Origin: Symbiodinium sp. CCMP2592
Taxonomy: Eukaryota; Sar; Dinophyceae; Suessiales; Symbiodiniaceae
DNA length: 64,000 nucleotides
NCBI GenBank assembly: GCA_905221615.1
Contig: CAJNDT010001313.1
Location: 704,501-768,500 of the forward strand
Direction: 5' to 3'
Both the position numbers and the translations under genes were made by a program. Below, piece by piece: positions 30,223 through 38,471 of the stretch; position 1 is the stretch's first letter; each line of letters opens with the position of its first letter. The notes beneath the pieces were generated by a model. It was not told where the DNA came from. It saw only the letters and a program-made list of their open reading frames with translations, and did not search any database.

Positions 30223-30337
30223 CTTGGGTACGGCCCCCATACAGTAACAGTCTATAATAGGGCTACTATAAGGGCCTTATATATCTATATTATGAATATT
30301 ATCCAACTGTTACTGAGTGGGGGCCGTACCCAATGCT
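30223..30337 (+). mobile_element. MITE family L, copy L1
   Basis: GGGTACGGCCCCCATACAGT and ACTGAGTGGGGGCCGTACCC, with inner CAGTAACAGTCTATAATA. Confidence 0.92.
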
Positions 30338-30346
30338 CTGCTACAG

Positions 30347-30407
30347 AAGCATGTCTTGAGGGAAGTTCGGAAGCTCGGCGGCGAGAATGGTGGTGCCCTG
30401 ATCTCAG
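30347..30407 (+). CDS. Exon of alveolin-like gene (1)
   Basis: The acceptor CTGCTACAG follows element L1 directly, and the donor ATCTCAG|GTGTGAG is canonical. It reads KHVLREVRKLGGENGGALIS and leaves one extra base, which completes an Asp codon with the next exon. Confidence 0.5.
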
Positions 30408-30656
30408 GTGTGAGCCAGGGTTCAGGGTTTAGGGTTTTTAAAAAAAGGTTTTTTAAAAAACCTATGGTTTTTAAAAAAACTGGGCTTCCGCTACATATCG
30501 GCAGTCTTGTTCGTTATTCTGAGATTGAGTCCGTGCTGCCTATCACGCTTTGGCTTTGGAATTTCGAGATCTGTACGATGGTAGATAGGTGATTAGACCC
30601 TCAACTCTACACCTAGACCCCCCAAATACCCTCTAATAGAATTACCCCAAATACGT

Positions 30657-30745
30657 CTACTAAGGATCATAAGGACCCTATACCCCTACTAAGGATCATA
30701 AGGACCCTATACCCCTACTAAGGATCATAAGGACCCTAATACAAG
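30657..30745. repeat. Three-copy tandem repeat, unit 34 bp
   Basis: Unit CTACTAAGGATCATAAGGAC followed by CCTATACCC, three times with few changes. Confidence 0.92.
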
Positions 30746-30782
30746 GGCCCTATAGGCGGTCCGGTCCTGGCATGACCCGAAG

Positions 30783-30858
30783 ATGGCGAGCCCAAGGTGG
30801 TGAAAGAGCGCATCGTCGACTACTCGCCCGTGGAGCGCTTCGTGCCCACTCTTCCCAG
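30783..30858 (+). CDS. Exon of alveolin-like gene (2)
   Basis: The frame GEPKVVKERIVDYSPVERFV then PTLP. Alveolins (inner membrane complex proteins of alveolates) carry repeats of charged V-x-K-x-x-V/I-x-V/Y-P character such as this VVKERIVDYSP core. Third positions are G/C. The acceptor CCCGAAG matches the phase of the previous exon. The next exon is not certain. A single short repeat is not proof of family. Confidence 0.5.
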
Positions 30859-30965
30859 GAATCCTTTAAGGGAGGTACTTTGGGGTTTAGGGTTCCCGTT
30901 AAAGGAATCCTTTAAGGGTTCCTTTAAGGATTCCTGCAAGGGATCTATAGAGGGTTTCAGGGTTT

Positions 30966-31045
30966 TGGGAGTTTCCGAAAAGAGGGGTACCTTATTTGGG
31001 GTCCGTATAATAAGGATCCTGCTGTTTAGGGTACTATATTAGGGT
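30966..31045 (+). mobile_element. MITE family B, truncated copy B4
   Basis: Left end TTGGGAGTTTCCGAAAA and interior to ACTATATTAGGG; right terminal repeat missing. Confidence 0.85.
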
Positions 31046-31390
31046 ACTTACCAAAAGGGTCCACAAATTAGGGTCCCCAAAACAATAATGGGGACGGTCT
31101 TTTGCGGCCTAATTCCATTCTGGTAGTATAAATGAGGTACTGAGGAGGACTCCGAAAAAAGCCAGGCAACCTGTGGGTCGTATAATGATTAGGCCCCATG
31201 TAAACCTTAATTATGTCTGCCGGGTCTTCGGGACTCGCACAAGAATGCAAGGAATGAGTGAGTTGGTGTGTTATTTCCAATCAGTAGAATAGGGCTTCGG
31301 CGAAAGTTCGATTGTTAATACAATGTGGAGCCGTAAAGAGTAAAGAGCAATGCTGGTCGTGGCGTGAGAGCCGTCTTAGCTTTCGCGCAG

Positions 31391-31450
31391 GTACGCGCGA
31401 CTGCAATTGCCGCATTTGCTCGCGAGGCCGAACCCCCACCAGAGCAGAAG
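31391..31450 (+). CDS. Candidate exon
   Basis: The acceptor CTTTCGCGCAG precedes VRATAIAAFAREAEPPPEQK. The same frame stays open for about 47 more codons. Confidence 0.43.
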
Positions 31451-31574
31451 CTTACAGCTTGTAGGCGTATCGGGGGTTTACGGTGTATTCTTTTATTGCA
31501 ATTCGTCAGGGTTCCAAGAGATACCTTGTTGGACATTGGACACGACTTGGAAAGGGAGCTAACCCTAACCTACC

Positions 31575-31668
31575 CAGGGGCCCCAAAGTAGTTCCTTTTT
31601 GGAGTTACCCTATAGGGTTCTATATATGAACCCCAAAAAGGAACCACTTTGGGGCCTTAGGGTAACCC
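31575..31668. mobile_element. MITE family I, copy I5
   Basis: GGCCCCAAAGTAGTTCCTTT and AAAGGAACCACTTTGGGGCC. Confidence 0.9.
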
Positions 31669-31713
31669 TCTAGCCGATTATATTCATCTCGCGGGGGCCA
31701 TCGCGTCAGGTCC

Positions 31714-31950
31714 ATGTCTTGTCGAAACGCCGAGCCCCGAATCTTTTTTCTAAGGCAGTGTGCCTTTCTAGTTTCAAGCTCGGGGTGTAGTTGCATACAC
31801 ACTGGGAAACAGGAACGATTTCGTCTTTGTTACGCTTTGGTTTTGCTTCGAGACGCCCGCCAAAAGATGCTGGCATTGATTTCGTTTTCAGCATCCTTGT
31901 TCAAACTTAAACTTACACGAACCAGACTCGAACAATTGGTGGTACTTTAA
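31714..31950 (+). CDS. Open frame, possible exon
   Basis: A 78-codon frame with CYALVLLRDARQKMLALISF and a helical C-terminus. Overlapping - frames exist. Confidence 0.38.
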   Translation: MSCRNAEPRIFFLRQCAFLVSSSGCSCIHTGKQERFRLCYALVLLRDARQKMLALISFSASLFKLKLTRTRLEQLVVL

Positions 31951-31973
31951 GGCGGTTTAGGGCTTAGAACTCT

Positions 31974-32203
31974 ACTTGGAGGATCATGGGACTTAGTAAG
32001 TATGGTTAAAAGTACCTTATTTGGGGTTATAAGTAGTTATAAGTATAGTTACCCTAGTTGTAACCCTAGTTACTAAGTCCCATGATCCTTTAAGTAGACC
32101 CTAAACCCTAAACCCTATAGATCCCTTTAAGGAACCCCTATAGATCACTTTTTGGGAACCCTTTAAGGAGCCCTAGTTACTAAGTCCCATGATCCTTTAA
32201 GTA
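31974..32203 (-). mobile_element. Composite of MITE A9 and a half A element
   Basis: Full A element (31974-32096), spacer with CCCTAAACCCTATAGATCCC and TTTAAGGAACC, then a right-half A (32172-32203). The same arrangement recurs at 62044-62264. Confidence 0.9.
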
Positions 32204-32225
32204 GAATCCCTGCACTCCTTCCCAG

Positions 32226-32290
32226 GCCGCTCTCGCCTCCTCAAGGGAGCTCGAGAAGGTGGGAGGCTCTGAGGAACCGGAGGGCTGTAG
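32226..32290 (+). CDS. Candidate exon
   Basis: A strong acceptor (GCACTCCTTCCCAG) is followed by AALASSRELEKVGGSEEPEG then C, ending TGTAG|GCCTCC (possible GC donor). Confidence 0.4.
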
Positions 32291-32340
32291 GCCTCCAGGG
32301 TTTAGGGATTTAGGTTTTAGGGGTTTAGGGTTTAGGGGTA

Positions 32341-32454
32341 TATGGGAGTTTCCGAAAATAGGAGACCCTAATATAGTACCCTAAATAGTAGGATCCTTAT
32401 TATAATTATAAGAACCCCTAAATAAGGTACCCCTATTTTCGGAAACTCCCATAT
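32341..32454 (-). mobile_element. MITE family B, copy B5
   Basis: Both ends intact, TATGGGAGTTTCCGAAAATA and TATTTTCGGAAACTCCCATA. Confidence 0.93.
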
Positions 32455-32540
32455 AGAGCTGCAGGGTTCGTAGAAGGTTTCGGGCTCTTGATGTTCACAC
32501 GTTCAGGGTTGTAGGGTATAGTGGCTGGGTCGTAGACTTC

Positions 32541-32629
32541 GATATGAGAATTCCCCAAGAGCCTAGGACCTACAAATTTCGAGCCAACACCCCAGCCGTG
32601 GACGATCCTGTTCTTTGGGTTGCGGCCAT
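32541..32629 (+). CDS. Candidate exon before a degenerate F element
   Basis: The frame IPQEPRTYKFRANTPAVDDP then VLWVA. A degenerate family F copy follows (32625-32760). Confidence 0.43.
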
Positions 32630-32875
32630 ATTGTCGGGGCCAAAATCTTCACAACAACTATGTTTTGGCATTCCTTATTGTGAAAACAGTATCATCTACC
32701 CCAAACCCTTTTCTAATAAATATTACAGCAGAATACTTTTCCTCTTATAAACCCTATCCTAAATATTAATGCATCTACATATGCCTTTGGGTGCCCTAGG
32801 GATCGAAATGCTGGGCCTTGGATGTGGGTGAAGCTGGCTTCTTGTCGAGGAACTTAGTTTCTTTACCGTACTTAA

Positions 32876-32990
32876 TAAGGAAACCATTTGATTTACTATA
32901 GATCTCTAATACGCTAATTTAAAAAGTTAGTCAAGGTAGTAAGGAAACCAGTTGATCTACTATAGATCTTTATTACGCTAACTTCAACTA
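32876..32990. repeat. Two-copy tandem repeat, unit about 63 bp
   Basis: AAGGAAACCATTTGATTTAC and AAGGAAACCAGTTGATCTAC begin two arms sharing TATAGATCT and TACGCTAA. Confidence 0.85.
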
Positions 32991-33213
32991 GGCTCCTTAA
33001 CAAGAGCCCAGGAGATCTTCGGTTGGCAGGATTAGGAAGTTGGGTCGTCGGACAAAGCTGCGGATTGAGGAGATGATCAGTCGCCGAACGATTGAGTGAT
33101 CACGGCATTCAGCTTCGCTTCTCTGCGTTTGTAGAACTGCATGATACATGCTGCAATGACGGTATATAGATAGAAATCTACTTGTGTATGTGTATATATA
33201 TATATAGAGAGAA

Positions 33214-33351
33214 CGCACCGGGGATGAAGACGGATCCTTGAGATCATCAGAACCGTATGCCGACTACGAGTTTGATCCCGACGCCTTAGCCACCCTCCAG
33301 TGTTACCGAGTCCTGGTAGATAAGAGACCCGAAGATAATATTTGGAATTAG
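33214..33351 (+). CDS. Candidate exon, acidic
   Basis: The frame DEDGSLRSSEPYADYEFDPD then ALATLQCYRVLVDKRPEDNI ends at TAG. A possible donor CTG|GTAGAT lies inside. Composition is strongly protein-like; function unknown. Confidence 0.5.
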   Translation, partial: RTGDEDGSLRSSEPYADYEFDPDALATLQCYRVLVDKRPEDNIWN

Positions 33352-33414
33352 TTTATGGTTTGGGAAAGTACCCACCCCCCCCCCCCAGAACAGTACCCGG
33401 GACCCTTTTGGAAA

Positions 33415-33571
33415 CTACGCCCTGCCTTTGGCCTTATCCTCACGAGTGATGAAATCATTGAGCCACAAGAATGTGCTCCTGCACGACGATCTACCACAGT
33501 CGTACCTCCCATACTACGCTCTTGCTACTTTGAGGTCTCTTTGTCAGGACTGAAGAGTCTAAGTCGTACAG
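33415..33571 (+). CDS. Candidate exon with CAG|GT donor
   Basis: The frame KLRPAFGLILTSDEIIEPQE then STTVVPPILRSCYFEVSLSG and LKSLSRT ends at a canonical donor, CGTACAG|GTTTTC. About 50 codons; no family recognised. Confidence 0.52.
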
Positions 33572-33591
33572 GTTTTCAGGGGCTCCTGGGG

Positions 33592-33690
33592 AACCCTAAA
33601 CCCCAAACCCCTAAACCCTAAACCCCTAAACCATAAAACCCGAAACCCTAAACCCCAAAACCCTAAAACCCTAAACCCGAAACCTTCGAT
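33592..33690 (-). repeat. Telomere-like array, CCCTAAA orientation
   Basis: About 100 bp of CCCTAAACCCC units upstream of the next exon. Confidence 0.9.
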
Positions 33691-33717
33691 TCGACTTGTG
33701 GTTCGTGACTTAGGCAG

Positions 33718-33795
33718 ATGAAAGCGGCTGGATCGGCCTCGCAGAGGAGTTTGGCCAAAGCCCCGGTGGAGACTTCCATAAAGGCCCGTGTATCT
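33718..33795 (+). CDS. Candidate exon
   Basis: The acceptor GACTTAGGCAG precedes MKAAGSASQRSLAKAPVETS then IKAR, with GC3-rich codons. A long - frame (33663-33908) overlaps and is the main alternative. Confidence 0.42.
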
Positions 33796-34042
33796 AGCAG
33801 ATACTTTGGCTCTAAATAGGGGTTCCCAAAAAGTAACTCATGTGTGTAACGGTAGAAGGACCCTTGATCAGGGTTTAGACTGGCTTCTACGATGAAGCAA
33901 GAAGGCAATTGAATTGGGGATGCAGGTTTTGCCGTGCTGAGGAGAGTCGATCCGAGAGCCTCTTTGCGGAATCCTTCAGGGTGTAGGGGTTTAGGGATTG
34001 CCTTCGCCGCTGCCCTGAACTGAGCCCTACCGCTTGGGGATT

Positions 34043-34166
34043 ACTTAAAGGATCATGGGACTTAGTAGCTCGGGTTATACTTGGGGTAACTATACTTATA
34101 ACCAATTATAACCCCAATTAAGGTACTTATAACCTTACTTACTAAGTCCCATGATCCTCCCAAATA
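34043..34166 (+). mobile_element. MITE family A, copy A10
   Basis: Full copy. The right flank (AAATAGACC, telomere-like, CCTTTAAGGAACC) is shared with the copy near 43.52 kb, so flanks were duplicated together. Confidence 0.9.
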
Positions 34167-34295
34167 GACCTTAAGCCCTAAACCCTATACATCCCTTTAA
34201 GGAACCCTGTAGATTCCTTTACAGGAACCCTATAGATCCCTTTAAGGAGCTTGGGCATTAAGGTTTCCGGACCTGAAGCACGTTCAGCGGCCCAG

Positions 34296-34351
34296 GCCTG
34301 CACGACCTGCATCACGCCCTCAAGGCCCCGGCCTTCACGCATCCCTTTGGG
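34296..34351 (+). CDS. Candidate exon abutting MITE H4
   Basis: The frame LHDLHHALKAPAFTHPF uses almost only G/C third positions and runs to TTTGG|GTTGTTGTC at the H4 edge. Confidence 0.42.
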
Positions 34352-34541
34352 TTGTTGTCAAAATTAGGGTCCCTTTTCTGGGGGACTAGAATTGGGTTCC
34401 TTTAAAAGGGCCTAGAAGGGATGTATAAGGGTACTATATTATAGTTGTCAAAATTACGGTCCCTTTTTGGGTACCCTAAGTAATAGGTGCCGTCGTATAA
34501 TAGGGACCCCAAAAAGGGACCATGAGTTTGATCACCACCCA
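34350..34541 (+). mobile_element. Composite MITE family H, copy H4
   Basis: Same two-part organisation as H3 (18340-18541), including GGACTAGAATTGGGTTCC and TATTATAGTTGTCAAAATT. Confidence 0.9.
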
Positions 34542-34571
34542 TTTTGATCAGCAATGTCGAAGCCGGGGCTA

Positions 34572-34678
34572 TAGTCTCCATGGTAGTTCCTTTGTTTGGT
34601 TTGGCCTCATTGATATCACAGGATCCCAACCGTAAAATTGGTTGACCAAAAGGGGAACTACAATGGAGACTATATAAG
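34572..34678. mobile_element. MITE family I, copy I6
   Basis: TAGTCTCCATGGTAGTTCCT and GGGGAACTACAATGGAGACT. Confidence 0.88.
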
Positions 34679-34766
34679 TAAAGGGTTTGTCATGCTATTC
34701 GCGAGGATTCCATATGCCATATTCTCAACCTTTACATGGTAGTACCTCTCAAGTCTTATGATTCAG

Positions 34767-34813
34767 CCTCAGCTCCCTATGCTAACTACCCAGCTTCGGA
34801 CGTGATAGAAAAG
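34767..34813 (+). CDS. Exon with AAG|GTACGG donor
   Basis: The acceptor TCTTATGATTCAG and donor GAAAAG|GTACGG are canonical. It reads SAPYANYPASDVIEK, phase 0 at the end, which matches the next exon across a 113-nt intron. Confidence 0.48.
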
Positions 34814-34926
34814 GTACGGAGGTTCGAGCAGGGTGGTTTAATGCAAGACTTGGTGGATTGACACATAGGATTCTCTTTTTAGCAACAACAGTTTGACTTG
34901 ACTTGTTTGGGCTTCCTTCGGCACAG

Positions 34927-34992
34927 GCCCGCATCTGTTTTGAGCTGGTCGGTCCCGAAAGCCCATGCAAGCCTTTCCCGAAGCAACCATGA
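34927..34992 (+). CDS. Exon following 113-nt intron
   Basis: A long pyrimidine-rich acceptor (GGGCTTCCTTCGGCACAG) precedes ARICFELVGPESPCKPFPKQ, GC3-rich, phase 0. A TGA follows after P, so it is terminal or its donor lies inside. Confidence 0.48.
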   Translation, partial: ARICFELVGPESPCKPFPKQP

Positions 34993-35029
34993 CCCGAAGC
35001 GCAAGACGCAAAGTCTCCAAAGCAGCTAC

Positions 35030-35170
35030 ACAAAGAAGAAGAAGAAGACCGAAGTGCTTGCCAATATCTATCTTAGAACACAGTCACTCGGAGGTAGAGC
35101 TGTGTCTGTAAGAGATGCGTCAGCGATCTTCTCCATCCCACAGCTCCACTTTGAACTGCAAGCCCTAAAC
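35030..35170 (+). CDS. Candidate exon
   Basis: The frame TEVLANIYLRTQSLGGRAVS then VRDASAIFSIPQLHFELQ runs into a CCCTAAA array. GTAAGAG inside could be a donor. Confidence 0.38.
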
Positions 35171-35205
35171 CCTAAACCCTAAACCCTAAACCCTGAGCCC
35201 CGAAG
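35160..35205 (-). repeat. Telomere-like array, CCCTAAA orientation
   Basis: Four clean CCCTAAA units. Confidence 0.92.
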
Positions 35206-35207
35206 CC

Positions 35208-35262
35208 TTGGGCCAGATGTGCAAACCCTGGGATTGGTTGGACCTCGTCCGCCAGCAGGCGG
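35208..35262 (+). CDS. Exon between opposed heptamer arrays, GC3-rich
   Basis: The frame LGQMCKPWDWLDLVRQQA ends at GCGG|GTCTTAGG. Nearly all third positions are G/C. CCCTAAA lies upstream and TTTAGGG downstream. Confidence 0.47.
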
Positions 35263-35371
35263 GTCTTAGGCTTCAAGGTTTGGGCTTCGGGTCTTAGGGT
35301 TCAAGGTTGGGGCTTCGGGTTTAGGGTGTAGGACCCGGATTTCGGACAAGAAATCTCATCTAGTTGTCCAG

Positions 35372-35592
35372 ACGAAGTGAAGCGGTTCAGCACCGAAGAC
35401 CCCAAAGCCCAGGAGATAAGAACTACACCTCCGCGCGCTTGTTGTCGCACAGAAGTGCATCGCTTGCAGTCTTGTGTATCTCAGTTTTGGACTTGTCAGA
35501 AATTACACATGAACGAAGCCAGTAATAGTAACAGTACGAAGAGTACTGATAACACCAGCCATCCGAATTTTGCTACGAGTAAAACTACCTAG
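35372..35592 (+). CDS. Candidate exon
   Basis: A strong acceptor (CTCATCTAGTTGTCCAG) is followed by EVKRFSTEDPKAQEIRTTPP, then a cysteine-containing and an N/S/T-rich tail to TAG, where a family G element begins. Confidence 0.45.
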
Positions 35593-35683
35593 ACCCCCAA
35601 AAGAGGTAAAGTCATGAGGTAAAGTCATGGCCCAGAACCTATACAAGGCTATTATTCTACACACTTTTGGGATCCAGGTAATT
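35588..35683. mobile_element. MITE family G, copy G2
   Basis: CTACCTAGACCCCCAAAAG and CTTTTGGGATCCAGGTA, with a small internal duplication of AGGTAAAGTCATG. Confidence 0.87.
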
Positions 35684-35711
35684 GTAAGAAGTGGTTCCCA
35701 AAAGAGCCAGG

Positions 35712-35757
35712 GCGCAGAGGATATCGACCTCGCCTATGAGGCCATGGTGGAGGCGAG
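35712..35757 (+). CDS. Candidate exon, acidic, GC3-rich
   Basis: The frame GAEDIDLAYEAMVEA ends at GGCGA|GTTTAGGG, another heptamer donor. Confidence 0.45.
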
Positions 35758-35804
35758 TTTAGGGTTTAGGGTTTAGGGTTTAACTCCGTTCCCTGGACAC
35801 CCTG

Positions 35805-36030
35805 AGCCCTAAGCCTACAACCTCAGCACTTGCCAGGCCATTTTTTGAGCACCTGAAACCCTAAACCCTAGACCCTTAACCCGAAGCCCCAAATCCAAAG
35901 CTTTTAATCCCAGAACCCTGAAGCCAAGAAGGAAAACCTAAACTCGAAACTCTAAGCCCTAAAAGCCCCAAACTCTATAGACTCTGAACCCTGAATCCTA
36001 CAAACCCTGAACCCTAAAGCTCAAAGCTCT
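35805..36030 (-). repeat. Telomere-like array, degenerate CCCTAAA
   Basis: About 220 bp of diverged units such as ACCCTGAACCCTAAAG. Confidence 0.82.
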
Positions 36031-36046
36031 AAAGTGAGCCCCAGAC

Positions 36047-36131
36047 AGTTGGAACATGGATTCTTGTTGGGCTCCCGGATACTGTACTTTGAGGCGTGAA
36101 TAAATCAATTTCCAACTTTCTGGTTTCTACT
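36047..36131. mobile_element. MITE family D, diverged copy D5
   Basis: CAGACAGTTGGAACATGG and CCAACTTTCTGGTTTCTAC. Confidence 0.75.
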
Positions 36132-36244
36132 TTAAACCCTAAAAGCCAAAACCCTCAACCCTTGTAGATCCCTTAAGGAGCCCTTATAGACTTATAGATC
36201 CCTTACCTTAAGGGATCCCTTAAAGGAACCCGCCTGCTGTAAAG

Positions 36245-36322
36245 CCCAAGGCCTGGTGGGAGGAGCAGGTGCTCCCCGAGGTCGAGCGCGAGCGCTGCCT
36301 TGCGCTGGGTGGCGGCGCCTAG
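36245..36322 (+). CDS. Exon, GC3-rich, possibly terminal
   Basis: The frame PKAWWEEQVLPEVERERCLA then LGGGA ends at TAG. CTGG|GTGGCG or CTAG|GTGCCG could be a donor. Very strong G/C third-position bias; function unknown. A long TTTAGGG array follows. Confidence 0.48.
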   Translation, partial: PKAWWEEQVLPEVERERCLALGGGA

Positions 36323-36324
36323 GT

Positions 36325-36440
36325 GCCGGGGGTTTAGGGGGTTTAGGGGTTTTAGGGTTTTTATGGTTTTTAGGGGTTTAGGACTTATAGGGGTTTAGGG
36401 TTTTGGGCTTTAGGGGTTCACGAATTAAGGGGATTAGAGG
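36325..36440 (+). repeat. Telomere-like array, TTTAGGG orientation
   Basis: GTTTAGGGG-type units after the exon. Confidence 0.87.
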
Positions 36441-36589
36441 TTTAGGGCTTCGGAGCCTTCGAAAGGTGGAAGGAAGGTAGGTGGGACTTGGGATTCCTCA
36501 GAAAAGGGTTCTTACTTGGAATTGCTCCACCCGCAGCCGGTTGAGAGCTTGGCATTGACGAGTTTGAGTTGTAGGGTTCAGAGTCTACG

Positions 36590-36735
36590 GGCCCGGGAAC
36601 TACAACTAGGGTTTAGGGTTTTCAGGTTGACTACAACTGGCTATAGGGTTTAGGGTTAGGGTTTAGGGTTAAATACAACTAGTTATAGGGTTTAGGGTTT
36701 AGGGGAACGAAGTTGTAGTTGTAGCTCTGTTGCTC
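36590..36735. repeat. Heptamers interleaved with TACAACTA motif
   Basis: ACTACAACTA-type motifs alternate three times with TATAGGGTTTAGGG, and the block closes with the inverse TTGTAGTTGTAG. Confidence 0.85.
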
Positions 36736-36740
36736 TGCAG

Positions 36741-36802
36741 AAGCTTTAGGACAGTTGCAAGGTGTGCTGAGGAAGGCCCTTCCTTTCGAGACTTGGGGGG
36801 TT
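36741..36802 (+). CDS. Candidate exon
   Basis: A strong acceptor (GCTCTGTTGCTCTGCAG) is followed by ALGQLQGVLRKALPFETW, helical. A second frame is also open. Confidence 0.43.
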
Positions 36803-36811
36803 GGTTCTAGT

Positions 36812-36916
36812 TGGGAGTTTCCGAAAATAGGGGACCCTAATATAGTACCCGAAATAGTAGGATCTCATTTTTTCGGACCCGCAAACTAAGGTACCCCTAA
36901 CTTTCGGAAACTCCCA
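36812..36916 (-). mobile_element. MITE family B, copy B6
   Basis: TGGGAGTTTCCGAAAATAGG and CTTTCGGAAACTCCCA. Confidence 0.9.
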
Positions 36917-36929
36917 GTTCAGCTCTCAG

Positions 36930-36994
36930 TCAGGGATTCGGCTTCGACACGGCTCATGCTTTGACATCATTGGCTTCCGCCACAATCACAGCCG
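36930..36994 (+). CDS. Candidate exon with canonical splice sites
   Basis: The acceptor TTCAGCTCTCAG and donor AGCCG|GTAAAC bound SGIRLRHGSCFDIIGFRHNH and SR. A longer alternative frame (SQGFGFDTAHALTSLASATI) reads through. Confidence 0.42.
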
Positions 36995-37359
36995 GTAAAC
37001 CCGAACCCGTTGCTAAGAACATCGACCATCTCTAGTGCTAGCTTGCAGCTCGAGCAACGATAGTTGACTGCATTTATGTGGGCGACAAGTGAGCTTGAGC
37101 TTTTAGCTAGCACCACCTTCGTCAAGATCAAGCAGCATGTGAAGCCCTGAGCCTAATGCTCCAGAGACTGGCCAGGTCCTCGTGCTTCTTGCCCTGAGTG
37201 ACATGATGTGGATCCTTGATATTGTGGTGCTTGTCGAGGAAACTTAGATCATGTTGGCAGAGGCGGCAGGGGGCTTGTATGACAAGTGACTTGCGTTAAC
37301 TATCAAAATCTCCGTCGAGATACCTACTGACTCTCAGATGTTTCACTGGTTTCACCACA

Positions 37360-37518
37360 TTTCCCAAGTTGTTTGGGACATACACTGTGGCCTTCTGCGC
37401 ACGGTGCTTTACACCATGTGTCAGTGACAGAAGCATTCACAGATACTGTTCGATGTTGCGTGGGTGTAGTTGAAGCCAAAGACAGACAACTGCTCCGATC
37501 ATGTGACAGCAACTCTTG
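37360..37518 (+). CDS. Candidate exon
   Basis: The frame HGALHHVSVTEAFTDTVRCC then VGVVEAKDRQLLRSCDSNS ends at TGA, with possible donor TTGC|GTGGGT. A - strand frame of 109 codons covers the same area and is the alternative. Confidence 0.37.
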
Positions 37519-37532
37519 ATGTGGCTTTGCAG

Positions 37533-37607
37533 GGCACGGGCATTCACGAGCATGTATACACCTTCGCAGAACTTCGAGTGAACATACGAAACATTCTCGG
37601 CAACGAG
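37533..37607 (+). CDS. Exon with GAG|GTATGT donor
   Basis: Acceptor GATGTGGCTTTGCAG and donor AACGAG|GTATGT enclose exactly 25 codons, GTGIHEHVYTFAELRVNIRN then ILGNE. Phase 0 on both sides, with the next exon 58 nt away. Confidence 0.53.
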
Positions 37608-37665
37608 GTATGTCAGTGGAAGCGGGCAAGGCCACTGTCATCTTGCTTTCCACGCAACGTTGCAG

Positions 37666-37839
37666 TTGTCCTTGACATCGCCGCCTTCGTTACACGTTGC
37701 ACATAACCGTGGCAGCAACCGGGAATTGATGGGGGCAACTCTTCTCGGACAGTCGTCAGCAGACGGACGTGTGGCATTGATATCGAGCCGGACAGTTGCA
37801 GGTTTCCCGATGTTCAGTCGCCATGGACTGCCGTGCTAA
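37666..37839 (+). CDS. Terminal exon after 58-nt intron
   Basis: Acceptor TTTCCACGCAACGTTGCAG. The phase-0 frame gives LHVAHNRGSNRELMGATLLG then QSSADGRVALISSRTVAGFP and a TAA at 37837. The short canonical intron and matching phase support a real gene end. The family is unknown. Confidence 0.52.
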   Translation: MSLTSPPSLHVAHNRGSNRELMGATLLGQSSADGRVALISSRTVAGFPMFSRHGLPC

Positions 37840-37930
37840 GGAAGGCATCAGTGTGCATGCCCAGCAGTGCACCTGAACTCCCAGACAAGCCAATCTCGTG
37901 AAGTCCAAAGCCCTCTCTCCGACTGTTGAT

Positions 37931-38044
37931 ACAGTAGAAGCCAGAAAGTTGGAACATCATTATCCTCATGCCCGTAAGGTAAAGTATAGGGAATCCCAGC
38001 GCGAATCATCCCAAACTCATGTTCCAACTTTCTGGGGTTCACTA
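37931..38044. mobile_element. MITE family D, copy D1
   Basis: AGCCAGAAAGTTGGAACATC and ATGTTCCAACTTTCTGGGGT. Confidence 0.92.
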
Positions 38045-38058
38045 TAAGGGTGCCACAG

Positions 38059-38191
38059 GGGCCTTCTATTCCCTAAAGCCTGCGTTTCGGAGTTCTTTGT
38101 GCCTTTGGAGCTGCCAAGGAGCTATCTTGACTCGATCCCCAAGGGATCTATCGGACTTCCTCGCGCTGTATACATATTATCTGCAGAATAA
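38059..38191 (+). CDS. Candidate terminal exon
   Basis: After GGTGCCACAG the frame gives LLFPKACVSEFFVPLELPRS then YLDSIPKGSIGLPRAVYILS and a TAA. AATAAATAAATA follows at once and could serve as a polyadenylation signal. Another open + frame overlaps. Confidence 0.47.
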
Positions 38192-38277
38192 TGAATAAAT
38201 AAATACAGCAGATAGAAAATACGTATGCGCAGCTTATTTGTTTATGTATATGCATCCTCTTGCTGACTGACGTCTAG

Positions 38278-38392
38278 GAGTCGGATCTTTGAGTTCCCTC
38301 TGTGGGCGTAGCGAGCATGAAGGCCGTACTGCAGAAGCCTGCGTCATTACGCATAGTATCCCTCCGGCTCATCCGGATTTGTTTGCCATAGT
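38278..38392 (+). CDS. Candidate exon before degenerate F element
   Basis: The acceptor GACTGACGTCTAG precedes VGSLSSLCGRSEHEGRTAEA then CVITHSIPPAHPDLF. A partial family F copy follows (38391-38450). Confidence 0.43.
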
Positions 38393-38471
38393 TGTTCTAC
38401 AATACAAGTATACACCAAAGCCCTATTCTAATTGTGAAGGTCCCTCCATTATGCTTCCGAGGGCAGTGTAG

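Noticed and set aside
30657..30745. CRISPR-like array
   Set aside because: Three contiguous 34-bp units with no spacers; a simple tandem repeat in a eukaryotic context.
37324..37653. Minus-strand frame of 109 codons
   Set aside because: Kept only as an alternative, because the + strand here has two canonical splice sites in phase and a stop codon.
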